DNA of 35,019 bases, from positions 1 through 35,019 of the IMG/VR virus record IMGVR_UViG_3300020205_004484; one strand, written 5' to 3'. A model generated the notes under the pieces. The model saw only the letters and a program-made list of their open reading frames with translations. It made no database searches and was not told where the DNA came from. Source of the DNA: a virus. A program made the position numbers and the translations under genes. Below are positions 7,013-14,390 of this stretch, piece after piece (the first letter of the stretch is position 1; each line of letters starts with the position of its first letter).

Positions 7013-8932
7013 TTAACTTCTCCAATAACTATTTACCCAAGTGCCACCCCTCCAATACCCACTCACTAGATTGGTTTTTGGGCGTCCTGTAATGGTGGAT
7101 GTACATCCGTAGCAGTTTCCAGTATTCCCCCATCCAGTATTCCCCCATACGGTATTTGGAGTAGTTGTTCGAGTTTGAATGATACTGCTTGTTGTTTGTG
7201 TTTGTGTTAACCAAGTGGCAACACCTCCATGCCAGGAACAAGCACCGCTGCCGGTTGCTGTTGAGCGCGAGCCGTCACTACAAATTGCACCAGTACGAAT
7301 ATCCGTTTTTTTATAAACGGTTTTACTTGTATAAGATTCCCATGATTTTGGTGGTGGGGCGACATAGGTATGACAAATCTTATTACTCCACGGAGATTGT
7401 CCATATTCGGCAACCAGAGCAATTTCCCAACAGTTTGAAGAGTTTGGCTCAAAAATATGTCCAAAGTCAGTAATCTTACCCAATTTGGTCTTTGTACCAT
7501 TGTTGGTTCGGATTAGTACTCCTCTATATTCACCAACATTGCATTCTCGCGAAGAGTCATACCCGTAGACACCCTTGTTACTCCACTGCACTTCCACTGG
7601 ATTCCCATTATCATGCCCCCACCAAAAAGAAATTAATTTATCTTTTTTAGGCAGACATTGTCGTGGTGCTTTATAACAAACTTTATTGCTCCACGCGGAC
7701 TGTCCATACTGGCTGACACGAGCAATTTCCCAACAGTTGGATGTCTCTTTGGGAAAGTATATTTCAAAATTTATGGAAGTTTGAGAGGTTGTTCCATTAC
7801 TGGTGCGAATAAGTACTGATTGAATTGGACCAACGGTACAACGCCTGGTGTAGTCTGTTGTAAAACCCGAACCTCCAGAGTCATACTGTCCGCCATAATT
7901 AGTTACCTTTCCAAGACTTTCCCAAATGTGCAATTTGTCGGTTGTTGGTGGACAAGTAGGGGCGACTGTAGTGGTCGTGGTTTGTGGAGTTGTATTAAGA
8001 GAAGAGCAACCACCATTAGGAACAGGATGAACCGCACTAGCGGGATAGGTCTGATATGAACTATCGAGAGTTTGTTGATACCACGTGTAGGCGTTGTAGG
8101 GGATGCAATAAGTTCTCCAACGTGGGAGTGTTGTTGTTGTAGAGGGAGCAGTTGTAGAGGGAGCAGTTGTAGTTGTGGTAGTTGGTTCTCCTGCGCAGGG
8201 TCCTCCGTAACCACAAGAAGTAAAATTAAATATGGAACAATCAGTGCTCATGCTTGTAATTATGTAGACGGGGGCCATTGTCTTTCTTTGAAAATCTGAC
8301 ATAGATAGCCAGTTAGATTCTTCTACTTTTTTATAGGCTGAATTAAATGGACCATTCGATTGGGTTGTCCAAAATGTGTAACCACTCGAAATGCAGGTTT
8401 TGATACTAGGGGCAACGGTACTAGTAGTGGTCGTGGTTGTTGTCGTGGGCGGAAGAGTAGTTGTGGTTGTCGTAGTAGTGCTAGTGGTTGTTGTAGTCGT
8501 CGTCGGAATATAAACAGACTTACCATAGGATAAGTCCCAGGTTCCGTGAGAAAGTAGATTAGAACCAGTAACGTCAACGTTAAGGAAATAAATTCCACGA
8601 TAAGAAGTTCCACCCCAATTAGTATTAGAAAGATTAGAGTTATCGAATCTATTATTAACTAATACCACTCCATAAAAATCAATACCACTTAAATCAGCAC
8701 AACTCATATCGACGCCACCTAAATTGGCATATCGCTGACTAGAGTTTGGAAGTATTTGATTTCCATTCCATGGATTTATTGGTATCCTCCATTGAGAACA
8801 GCCAGTATAGGTTGTGCTCATATTTGCTTGAGCGGTTTTGCCACCAGTAATAATGGCGCACATTATTAATATTAATGGCAGTATAAATACTTGAACTAAT
8901 CTCTTTGTTCTCATTCTATATTCTACCTTCAT
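7013..8932 (-). CDS. secreted multidomain protein: pentapeptide repeats, Thr-rich linkers, two FN3-like modules, DUF3761-like tail
   Basis: About 639 residues from ATG8932, which has AGGGG six bases upstream; ATG8914 is an alternative. A Sec signal peptide (basic n-region, then LVQVFILPLILIMCAIITGG, cleavage near AQA) is followed by pentapeptide repeats at about 68-127 (ANLGG, ADLSG, SNLSN type). Poly-Thr linkers come next, at about 143-172 and again further on. Two similar Cys-bearing modules contain NCWEIARVSQYGQSAWSNK and NCWEIALVAEYGQSPWSNK and look FN3-like. The tail has ICSDGSR and GACSWHGGVATW, matching the DUF3761 pattern. Probably a cell-surface or virion-surface protein; it is bracketed by a direct repeat and may be a moron-type insertion. 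Confidence 0.8.
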   Translation of the reverse strand: MKVEYRMRTKRLVQVFILPLILIMCAIITGGKTAQANMSTTYTGCSQWRIPINPWNGNQILPNSSQRYANLGGVDMSCADLSGIDFYGVVLVNNRFDNSNLSNTNWGGTSYRGIYFLNVDVTGSNLLSHGTWDLSYGKSVYIPTTTTTTTSTTTTTTTTLPPTTTTTTTTSTVAPSIKTCISSGYTFWTTQSNGPFNSAYKKVEESNWLSMSDFQRKTMAPVYIITSMSTDCSIFNFTSCGYGGPCAGEPTTTTTTAPSTTAPSTTTTLPRWRTYCIPYNAYTWYQQTLDSSYQTYPASAVHPVPNGGCSSLNTTPQTTTTTVAPTCPPTTDKLHIWESLGKVTNYGGQYDSGGSGFTTDYTRRCTVGPIQSVLIRTSNGTTSQTSINFEIYFPKETSNCWEIARVSQYGQSAWSNKVCYKAPRQCLPKKDKLISFWWGHDNGNPVEVQWSNKGVYGYDSSRECNVGEYRGVLIRTNNGTKTKLGKITDFGHIFEPNSSNCWEIALVAEYGQSPWSNKICHTYVAPPPKSWESYTSKTVYKKTDIRTGAICSDGSRSTATGSGACSWHGGVATWLTQTQTTSSIIQTRTTTPNTVWGNTGWGNTGNCYGCTSTITGRPKTNLVSGYWRGGTWVNSYWRS

Positions 8933-8994
8933 GTTCCGCCCCTGATTCACTGGTACCACTCTAGCGGTAGGCTCGATTTTTTGCAACCATTAAT

Positions 8995-9255
8995 TCAAGT
9001 TATTTCATTACTATTATTCCCCTCGATTATTACTGGAAATTTGGTTTCAATCCAAACCTGCGCACCACATGATAGAGGTGTTTCTGGCTGGTATACAACG
9101 CTAGCAACGACATTCCCAAGACTATCGCAAATATCAACCTGATTGCAATAGGCCGCTTTTGAACTCCGTGTCTTGCGAACGCTCAAAGGGGGGACCTCTG
9201 TTTGACTTTTCCTATTTGAGCGTATTGTATTGCTATTCACGTGGACTATAGACAT
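8995..9255 (-). CDS. hypothetical protein, 86 aa
   Basis: ATG9255 has an AGGATGA element upstream and lies 37 bases after the ribonucleotide reductase stop. The core segment has two Cys in CNQVDIC and one in SCGAQVWIETKFP, with DSLGNVVASVVYQPE between; it looks like a compact beta protein. I do not recognise the family. Its last codons (VIIEGNNSNEIT) come from the 31-bp repeat copy B, and the same frame in copy A would read IIEENNSNEIT followed by QMVQ and a stop. That suggests the gene originally ended across the whiB start and was truncated or re-ended by an insertion. Confidence 0.65.
   Translation of the reverse strand: MSIVHVNSNTIRSNRKSQTEVPPLSVRKTRSSKAAYCNQVDICDSLGNVVASVVYQPETPLSCGAQVWIETKFPVIIEGNNSNEIT
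9002..9032. repeat. 31-bp direct repeat copy B (end of the 86-aa gene)
   Basis: The partner of 6976-7006, 29 of 31 identical. It retains a GAGGGG and an ATGAAAT that correspond to the whiB ribosome-binding site and start, although no whiB reading frame continues. Patchy similarity appears to continue to about 8975 with gaps, as expected of a decayed copy of the whiB 5' end. Confidence 0.75.
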
Positions 9256-9292
9256 GAACTCATCCTACTGTACCGAAGGTACCTGTATGGGG

Positions 9293-11221
9293 TTATTTTA
9301 TTGGGCAAGCACCAGTAGCACAATCATCCAATTCAACCAAACCATCAAATGCTGGACGATGCAGTGGGATAGAGAAATCAATCTTGTTCAACGACTTCTC
9401 ATAGGCTTCTTTGGTGCATTCTTCATAAGGAGGTAGGGGGAAGTTATGGTCTGCATGAAGTAAGAAAGATACGGACTTCACGGAATTATCATAATTCTTT
9501 GAAAGCCAGTCTTTGATTTCCGAAAGTTCTTCCTTGCGATAATAGACAGTCACCGAAACAGCATTATCTGCCCATTCGGTCTGCATCTTCTTCACCCACT
9601 CCAATTGTGCTACGGCAGTCATACTGCTCGCCAATACAGAGCCCTCAGGTGACTCGCAGGGGAACTCAACAACGAAGCGAGTGTGGTCTTCGCGCCCATC
9701 AATCCCGACGTCGTAGCAGACCTTGTAACCACGCTTACGGCATGCATCGACTAATGGGTCAGATGAACCAAAACGGACACGACGAATATAGTATGGCGCA
9801 AATGCTGGGTGAATACCAGGGGTCACGCCAGGAAGTAATGAAAGTGTCCCTGATGGCTGGACGGTTGTCAGGCGAACCGAAACAGGTAATCCATTTTCTT
9901 TTGAATACTGAGCATCGAGTGCCTCTAGGTAATTGTAGGCGTCCGACAACCACGAAACCTGGTCCTCTGAGCACTGCAGGATTCCCGTAATGGACTGACC
10001 TAAACGAGAATTCTTTTGGACAATCTTGGTGGTTTTCTCATAAGGGTAATTCATGCGGGTAATTTGCTTTTGAGTCTTGTAGAGCAAATACGAAATGTCC
10101 TTAAATTGCTCGGCAGATTTGATATTCGGAAGAAAAATCGTTGACAGATTGCATGATTCGCCATCACCTAGAGCAATTTCAGCGCAAGGATTGAATCCTT
10201 CGATTGTAGGGTCTGGCTTTAGTTGTCCTACACGACCGAACTTGCGGGCAAGTTTACGATTAACTAATCCGTAAGGTTCGCCGGTACCGTCATAACCCTT
10301 CCATAGTTCTGCAGCGATTTCATCGTAACCATCTGCGTAGATACTGTTGTTGCTGTTTGCTCTCCAAGCGGGGACATTACCTGAACCCCAGTTCTTTGCA
10401 CGAAGGAATAAAACATCGTCGGGGTCGCCAATGGCAATCTGTGCTGAACGGCGCGACGAACCAGAAACAACAATACGACCAATGATGTTGCAGATGTCCA
10501 GAACATCAATAGAGCGGAGTTTCTTGCCTACACGATTTTCAAGAACTTTACAAATGTCTACGATGCCATCAATGAGTGCGCCTGGACCCGATGCGGTTCC
10601 ACCAAACTTCTTCAACGGAGCGCCGTATTCACGAACAAGAATCGTTGAGTATGTGAATGAGCGACCTGTTTCAAAGTACGACTTCAATACTGAGTGGAGT
10701 AGGCGACGCCATCCTTGACGACTGTCGGGAACGATGATATCTGCGTCATTTGTTCGTTCGTGAGTTACGGTGACTCCACTTTTAACTTTTGGCAAATCAT
10801 GAATCTTTGAGCGTTCAACCGAGAAGCCGACTCCACCACCAAGCATGAGGTAATCAAAAAGAAGTTCAAAGTCTTCAATCTTCTCAATATTGGTGAAATA
10901 ACAGTTGTTTAGACTCGTGCCTGAGAACTCTTTTGTCAACGTTGTCCCAAGTTGCCACAACGAGCGACCCGAGAAAGAGCAACGAAGGTTGAACATGTGG
11001 TCAAAAAGGCGTTCTGCTTCTTCCTGCGTGTACGGAACCCCAATATCGATAGCGCCGTTGATTACTCGCTGAAGTGTGTCTGTCCAAGTTTCGCTGTCTC
11101 CGTTTTCTTTCTTGCGACTGTATGTGCGCAGAAAAACAATTTCCCCCATTCCGTTAAATCCCCAAGGAGGTGTCTGTGAGGAATAGGTGTGTACAAAATC
11201 GTCGGTAATCATGGCGCTCAT
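9293..11221 (-). CDS. nrdJ: adenosylcobalamin-dependent (class II) ribonucleoside-triphosphate reductase, monomeric type
   Basis: 642 residues from ATG11221, which has a purine-rich AGAAAGAGA upstream; the frame extends to a TTG at 11278. It should reduce ribonucleotides to deoxyribonucleotides with coenzyme B12 as radical source. Visible active-site residues: NNCYF (C107), NPCAEI (N344, C346 thiyl cysteine, E348) and C357 in ESC, 11 residues on as in Lactobacillus RTPR (C408/C419). The C-terminal CATGAC pair (C634, C639) is the usual re-reducing dithiol. GGGVGFSVE is also family-typical. It is shorter than the roughly 740-residue Lactobacillus enzyme. Class II needs no oxygen and no separate small subunit, but depends on host or environmental cobalamin. 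No intein is visible. Confidence 0.93.
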   Translation of the reverse strand: MSAMITDDFVHTYSSQTPPWGFNGMGEIVFLRTYSRKKENGDSETWTDTLQRVINGAIDIGVPYTQEEAERLFDHMFNLRCSFSGRSLWQLGTTLTKEFSGTSLNNCYFTNIEKIEDFELLFDYLMLGGGVGFSVERSKIHDLPKVKSGVTVTHERTNDADIIVPDSRQGWRRLLHSVLKSYFETGRSFTYSTILVREYGAPLKKFGGTASGPGALIDGIVDICKVLENRVGKKLRSIDVLDICNIIGRIVVSGSSRRSAQIAIGDPDDVLFLRAKNWGSGNVPAWRANSNNSIYADGYDEIAAELWKGYDGTGEPYGLVNRKLARKFGRVGQLKPDPTIEGFNPCAEIALGDGESCNLSTIFLPNIKSAEQFKDISYLLYKTQKQITRMNYPYEKTTKIVQKNSRLGQSITGILQCSEDQVSWLSDAYNYLEALDAQYSKENGLPVSVRLTTVQPSGTLSLLPGVTPGIHPAFAPYYIRRVRFGSSDPLVDACRKRGYKVCYDVGIDGREDHTRFVVEFPCESPEGSVLASSMTAVAQLEWVKKMQTEWADNAVSVTVYYRKEELSEIKDWLSKNYDNSVKSVSFLLHADHNFPLPPYEECTKEAYEKSLNKIDFSIPLHRPAFDGLVELDDCATGACPIK

Positions 11222-11291
11222 TGCGTTTCTCTTTCTGGTTTTAGTTGAACTAGGAAAAACATTGTAGATGAATTTCAAATAAAGAAAGTGT

Positions 11292-11597
11292 CTATAATAG
11301 ACCTAATCTTTTTGCTTCATCAATCGAAATGTTTTCCCCCTTCTTGTATACCAGAACGCGAGCCTTGGTGTATGGCGTAATTTGTTTTTCTTCCCAAACT
11401 TCTTCTTCTAGATGAAAAAGGGGCGTGTTTTTTCCTTGCGATGCTTCAAAACCTATTACATGAATTGGCGCTTTTTCACCAGCGCAATCCCCAGTTGGGT
11501 GTCCACAAACAGGACATGGGCTTCTGTCGGCTTCCAAAAAAGAAACGCCTTCTATTTTATAATTACCATAATTTAAATAATCAAAAAAATATCCCAT
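11292..11597 (-). CDS. small zinc-ribbon-type protein, 101 aa
   Basis: Read from ATG11597 (MGYFFDYLNYG); the longer open frame to 11639 is rejected because it would run into the tRNA. A Cys cluster CPVCGHPTGDC at about residues 28-38 looks like a small metal-binding knuckle. The C-terminal half contains an EEEVWEEKQITPYTKARVLVY segment and ends SIDEAKRLGLL. The 3' end lies about 70 bases from the start of the ribonucleotide reductase, so they may share a transcript. Function not recognised; a virion or regulatory protein cannot be told apart from sequence alone. Confidence 0.7.
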   Translation of the reverse strand: MGYFFDYLNYGNYKIEGVSFLEADRSPCPVCGHPTGDCAGEKAPIHVIGFEASQGKNTPLFHLEEEVWEEKQITPYTKARVLVYKKGENISIDEAKRLGLL

Positions 11598-11615
11598 AAC
11601 CAACTGTAGCAGTCG

Positions 11616-11687
11616 TACCCCCGGGTGGAGTTGAACCACCTTAGCGACCTTATAAGAGTCGAGTCCTAACCGGTAGACGACGAGGGC
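11616..11687 (-). tRNA. tRNA-Ile (anticodon UAU, reads AUA)
   Basis: The minus strand folds as a full cloverleaf. Acceptor GCCCTCG pairs with CGGGGGT (two G-U pairs) and the discriminator is A. D-stem GTCT/GGAC has loop ACCGGTTA. Anticodon stem CGACT/GGTCG has loop CTTATAA, giving anticodon TAT after T33. The variable region is CTAA, and T-stem GGTGG/CCACC has loop TTCAACT. CCA is not encoded. The gene sits between an unknown gene and the zinc-ribbon gene. A UAU tRNA-Ile would help translate AUA codons, which high-GC actinobacterial hosts use rarely and this phage uses freely. Confidence 0.9.
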
Positions 11688-11693
11688 TTGTAC

Positions 11694-12326
11694 TTACATT
11701 TCCTCGATATTGAAGCCGCACGCCGTCAAGGTGGTAATGGTCTCGTCAAATTCTTCATCGGTGACTGCTTCCAATATCTCTTCTCTGAGTCCGTCCATCA
11801 ACAACTTTGGTATCGGCGAATTGCGAAGAACCGTCTCTGTCCCTCTCGTGTAACCCATTGAATCTCCCCATTCTATCTCTCTCCCCAGCAAATATTTATA
11901 TGGCGTTGAGACCAGATATAACTCAATATCATCATTGACTTCATTTTTTTGACAATGAGTGACGGTTAAGCATTCATTTACTAGATTTTCATCTTCAATA
12001 AATGCCTGTCTAAGTTCGCGCCCATTTAGTTTCTCTTTATTGAGAGTTTCGAACCCTTCAGCGACAAAACTTATTGCGTCTACCGCCCAGTGTGATGTCA
12101 TGGCCGAACAGAGCAATTTGCACGCCTCAAGCCTTTTGGCAACAGGGAAGTTCATATACTCACGCTTGAGTTGGGCCACCATCACTAGGCTATTCTCTCT
12201 CCACCCAAAGAAATTAAATGCTAGTTCCTCGCCGATGCCGTGCTCCTGAACCATTAAATCTTTAGCCAATTGAGCACCAGTTAGGCAAATTGCTATTTTG
12301 CTCATTGAGTCGGTATATTCATCCAT
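11694..12326 (-). CDS. hypothetical protein, 210 aa
   Basis: The first gene of the minus-strand run ending at 4460. It starts at ATG12326 (ATG12305 is an alternative; neither has a clear Shine-Dalgarno site). Soluble, mainly helical and acidic at the C-terminus (EEILEAVTDEEFDETI), with scattered Cys and no membrane segment or known motif. It ends seven bases before the tRNA gene, so tRNA processing may define its mRNA end. I do not recognise the family. Confidence 0.7.
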   Translation of the reverse strand: MDEYTDSMSKIAICLTGAQLAKDLMVQEHGIGEELAFNFFGWRENSLVMVAQLKREYMNFPVAKRLEACKLLCSAMTSHWAVDAISFVAEGFETLNKEKLNGRELRQAFIEDENLVNECLTVTHCQKNEVNDDIELYLVSTPYKYLLGREIEWGDSMGYTRGTETVLRNSPIPKLLMDGLREEILEAVTDEEFDETITTLTACGFNIEEM

Positions 12327-12350
12327 CTTTATAAACTAGTCGGTAAATAC

Positions 12351-12379
12351 TTGCATCAATGAAACAAATGTGGTACTAA
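12351..12379 (+). promoter_or_regulatory. candidate promoter for the Lys-rich protein gene
   Basis: TTGCAT (12351-12356), a 17-base spacer and TACTAA (12374-12379) lie in the divergent spacer upstream of the plus-strand gene at 12426. Predicted leader about 40 bases. The GGTACTA around the -10 recurs upstream of the next gene (12926-12932). Confidence 0.4.
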
Positions 12380-12425
12380 TATAAGCAACGCCGAAAATAC
12401 ATGGCCTTAAAATATGGAGAACAAA

Positions 12426-12884
12426 ATGGCAGCAAAAAAGAATACGGTTCCCGCCAAGAAAGTGGCAACAAAAAAAGTAGCCACTGCGACTAAGAAAGTT
12501 GCACCAAAAGGTGAAGCCTCCAAGAAGACTGGGAAGCCAGCAAAGAGTGCGCAGTTAAAGAGTAATGCCAAAGACGGCGATAAAGATGGTCTTGTTCAAG
12601 ACGGAACAACACAGGAGCGACGTAAGCCAGGGCGTCCCCAAAACAAGCCAGTGTCAAAGAGCCCGGCAAAAACAACCGCCACTGATAAAGGATTCACAAT
12701 CAGCGTCAGCACCCCAGGCATTAATCCGATTGCCATGCCTTCTAATTCGACATCCACAAACGCTACCGGTTCGGTTCCGGGTATTGACGTTATGGCTGCA
12801 GTTTTGGCAGCAACGCCCAAGCACGCCAAGAAGAGCATTTTGAAGCGTCTATTTGGAGTTTTTAAGCGTTCATCAAAACGTTGA
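12426..12884 (+). CDS. Lys/Ala-rich basic protein with acidic DGDKDG motif, 152 aa
   Basis: Start ATG12426, because GGAGA ends five bases before it; ATG12414 lies upstream of that site. The first 50 residues are histone-H1-like repeats of AKKVATKK type, suggesting nonspecific nucleic-acid binding. Then comes KDGDKDGLVQDGTTQERRKPG, an EF-hand-like acidic segment closely resembling one in the 1066-residue protein (DGDNDGIVFEG). A Ser/Thr/Pro-rich stretch follows, and the C-terminus is basic (HAKKSILKRLFGVFKRSSKR). Possible roles are a DNA-condensing or capsid-associated protein. The composition is clear; the function is inference. Confidence 0.7.
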   Translation: MAAKKNTVPAKKVATKKVATATKKVAPKGEASKKTGKPAKSAQLKSNAKDGDKDGLVQDGTTQERRKPGRPQNKPVSKSPAKTTATDKGFTISVSTPGINPIAMPSNSTSTNATGSVPGIDVMAAVLAATPKHAKKSILKRLFGVFKRSSKR

Positions 12885-12956
12885 AAATCAATAATTGGTG
12901 TTTTCTTTAATTAAAACTTCAATTTGGTACTATGGTGTATCAAATGGAGGTTTTTT

Positions 12957-13133
12957 ATGAAGAAGAAAATTGACGCAATAGCCGAGGCTGCTGCAATTAT
13001 TGGTGCCGAGCCAGATTCGTTAACAGAAGAGCAGGCTTTGAAGATTCTCCGAAGCCTTGTGATGACTAACGAAAGTGTTCGCATTAGAAAAGCGTTAAAT
13101 TCTTTTAATCGCAAGAAAGAAATCAACGAATGA
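12957..13133 (+). CDS. hypothetical protein, 58 aa
   Basis: ATG12957 with a perfect GGAGG (12946-12950) six bases upstream; the longer frame to a TTG at 12924 is not needed. A small helical, charged protein (KKKIDAIAEAAAIIGAEPDS, then EEQALKILRSLVMTNESVR). It overlaps the following gene by ATGA, so the two are coupled. No family recognised. Confidence 0.65.
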   Translation: MKKKIDAIAEAAAIIGAEPDSLTEEQALKILRSLVMTNESVRIRKALNSFNRKKEINE

Positions 13134-13357
13134 GCGAACTGGTGAAACAAATTTCCGACTTACGTCGACGTGTCTTTGAGTTGGAAGATAATTTGATTCA
13201 AGAAAAACGCCAGTATGCGGATGAAATTGACCATTCCGACAACCTTTCTTACCTATTGGGCATCTTGCATAATGGGAAAAATTGTGCATCAACAGCATGT
13301 TCCTTTTGCGATGCTGTGAGATTGCATGAAAAAAGACGCAATGCTGATATGGCATAA
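13130..13357 (+). CDS. coiled-coil hypothetical protein, 75 aa
   Basis: ATGA overlap with the previous gene. The N-terminal half is a predicted coiled coil (heptad-like VKQISDLRRRVFELEDN), and the C-terminal half has CASTACSFC, three cysteines that may bind metal, followed by a basic tail. Function unknown; a small dimeric regulator or adaptor is possible. Confidence 0.65.
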   Translation: MSELVKQISDLRRRVFELEDNLIQEKRQYADEIDHSDNLSYLLGILHNGKNCASTACSFCDAVRLHEKRRNADMA

Positions 13358-13360
13358 AGT

Positions 13361-13576
13361 ATGAAGAAAACAATTAGAACAAAAGACGCAGATATTCTGT
13401 TTGGGCCAATTGCTGTTGCGGGTTTTATTCTTATCTACGATTTAATTTCTATCAAGATACGTAAAAGAACAATTAGTGCCAGTATTAGGCATTTGTCCAA
13501 CAAGGGTTATGGGCCGGAAATATCTGGAGCAATAGCGGGATGTTTAATATTCCATTTATTTTTCAGAAATGACTGA
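13361..13576 (+). CDS. small membrane protein, 71 aa
   Basis: Starts four bases after the previous stop. It has one clear membrane segment (ILFGPIAVAGFILIYDLISI, about residues 12-31), a basic connecting segment (KIRKRTISASIRHLSNKG) and a second shorter hydrophobic segment (AIAGCLIFHLFF) near the end. Actinophages often encode small two-span membrane proteins of this size; their roles are mostly unknown. It sits in the early-type plus-strand cluster, not next to the endolysin. Confidence 0.65.
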   Translation: MKKTIRTKDADILFGPIAVAGFILIYDLISIKIRKRTISASIRHLSNKGYGPEISGAIAGCLIFHLFFRND

Positions 13577-13607
13577 ACTAAGCAATTTTATTTATTAGTA
13601 TCCGTAT

Positions 13608-13910
13608 ATGTACTTGGAAATTTTAGAAAATTATATTGTTTCTCTTGCTTCTGAAACCGTTGACAAACCAAACAAAGTGAAAAAAATAAGTATCGTGGTT
13701 GGTGAACTAATGGATGTTATGATTCAGCAGGAAATATTATGTCCTGACATTATATTTGATGGAGATGTAATAAATAAAGAAATAAAAATGAAGGAACTTT
13801 TTGTAGCACAAAAAAGGAAATTGAAAATGGCAAAGAAAATTATTTGGCTTCTTGCAACAGTGACAATTGCACTCACTTGTTTCATGTTTGGATTTTTTGC
13901 CGCACCATGA
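13608..13910 (+). CDS. C-terminally anchored membrane protein, 100 aa
   Basis: The N-terminal 70 residues are soluble and charged. The C-terminus has a single hydrophobic span (IIWLLATVTIALTCFMFGFF, about residues 78-97) preceded by KRKLKMAKK, which fits a tail-anchored topology with the bulk in the cytoplasm. It overlaps the next gene by ATGA. The family is not recognised. Confidence 0.65.
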   Translation: MYLEILENYIVSLASETVDKPNKVKKISIVVGELMDVMIQQEILCPDIIFDGDVINKEIKMKELFVAQKRKLKMAKKIIWLLATVTIALTCFMFGFFAAP

Positions 13911-14230
13911 GTACAGAAGATGTTGTTGAACCTCAATTTACCGAGTCGCATATAGCGACCACATTTCTCTATCTTGGAAGGTCTTGGGAATTCCGCTGGA
14001 ACTCTCTAGATAAAGTATGTGGACTGTTTTTAATTGCCCCTAATGACGATAATCAAAATATTTGTATTTATAAAAAAATATGCGAAATCAATGAGTCGGA
14101 TGCTGGTTATCCATCTGGAGAGTCAGTTAATGATGCAGCAAAACGCATGATAATGCATTATTCAACAAAAGAACATGCTAAAGAAGATAACTATATTTCT
14201 CCGTGGAAAAAGAAGGAAAAAAATGTCTGA
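13907..14230 (+). CDS. hypothetical protein, 107 aa
   Basis: Read from ATG13907 in an ATGA overlap with the preceding gene; the longer frame starting at 13844 would run through that gene's membrane segment. A soluble protein with a basic C-terminus (SPWKKKEKNV) and the segment FLYLGRSWEFRWNSLDKVCG. No known motif. The next gene starts within its last codons. Confidence 0.65.
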   Translation: MSTEDVVEPQFTESHIATTFLYLGRSWEFRWNSLDKVCGLFLIAPNDDNQNICIYKKICEINESDAGYPSGESVNDAAKRMIMHYSTKEHAKEDNYISPWKKKEKNV

Positions 14231-14384
14231 AGAAAATAAAGAACTCTCAGCGGCGCAAAGAATGAAAATTTGCATGGAATGCGAACACTTATTCAAGCCA
14301 ACGCGTCAATGCAAGCAATGCGGATGTTTTATGAAAATTAAAACAAAACTAAAGAATTCCTCATGCCCAATTGGGAAATGGTGA
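14223..14384 (+). CDS. zinc-ribbon protein, DUF6171-like, 53 aa
   Basis: ATG14223 with AAGGA upstream, overlapping the previous gene by eight bases. The Cys pattern is CMEC, then CKQC, G, C and a final CPIGKW. This CxxC-x(n)-CxxCGC...CPxGKW arrangement resembles DUF6171-type mini-proteins of phages. It probably folds around one or two zinc ions. Last gene of the plus-strand cluster; it converges with the RHH gene only six bases away. Confidence 0.7.
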   Translation: MSEENKELSAAQRMKICMECEHLFKPTRQCKQCGCFMKIKTKLKNSSCPIGKW

Positions 14385-14390
14385 TTGTAT

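Noticed and set aside
8400-8510. Repetitive tract in the secreted protein as a possible CRISPR or minisatellite
   Set aside because: It is in-frame poly-Thr coding sequence without regular spacer-repeat structure.
9607-9990. 127-aa plus-strand ORF within the ribonucleotide reductase
   Set aside because: Antisense of conserved enzyme sequence with no family features of its own.
11598-11639. N-terminal extension of the zinc-ribbon protein (MVQLHPGVRLLQLV)
   Set aside because: These codons run into the 3' part of the tRNA gene; ATG11597 just outside the tRNA is a better start.
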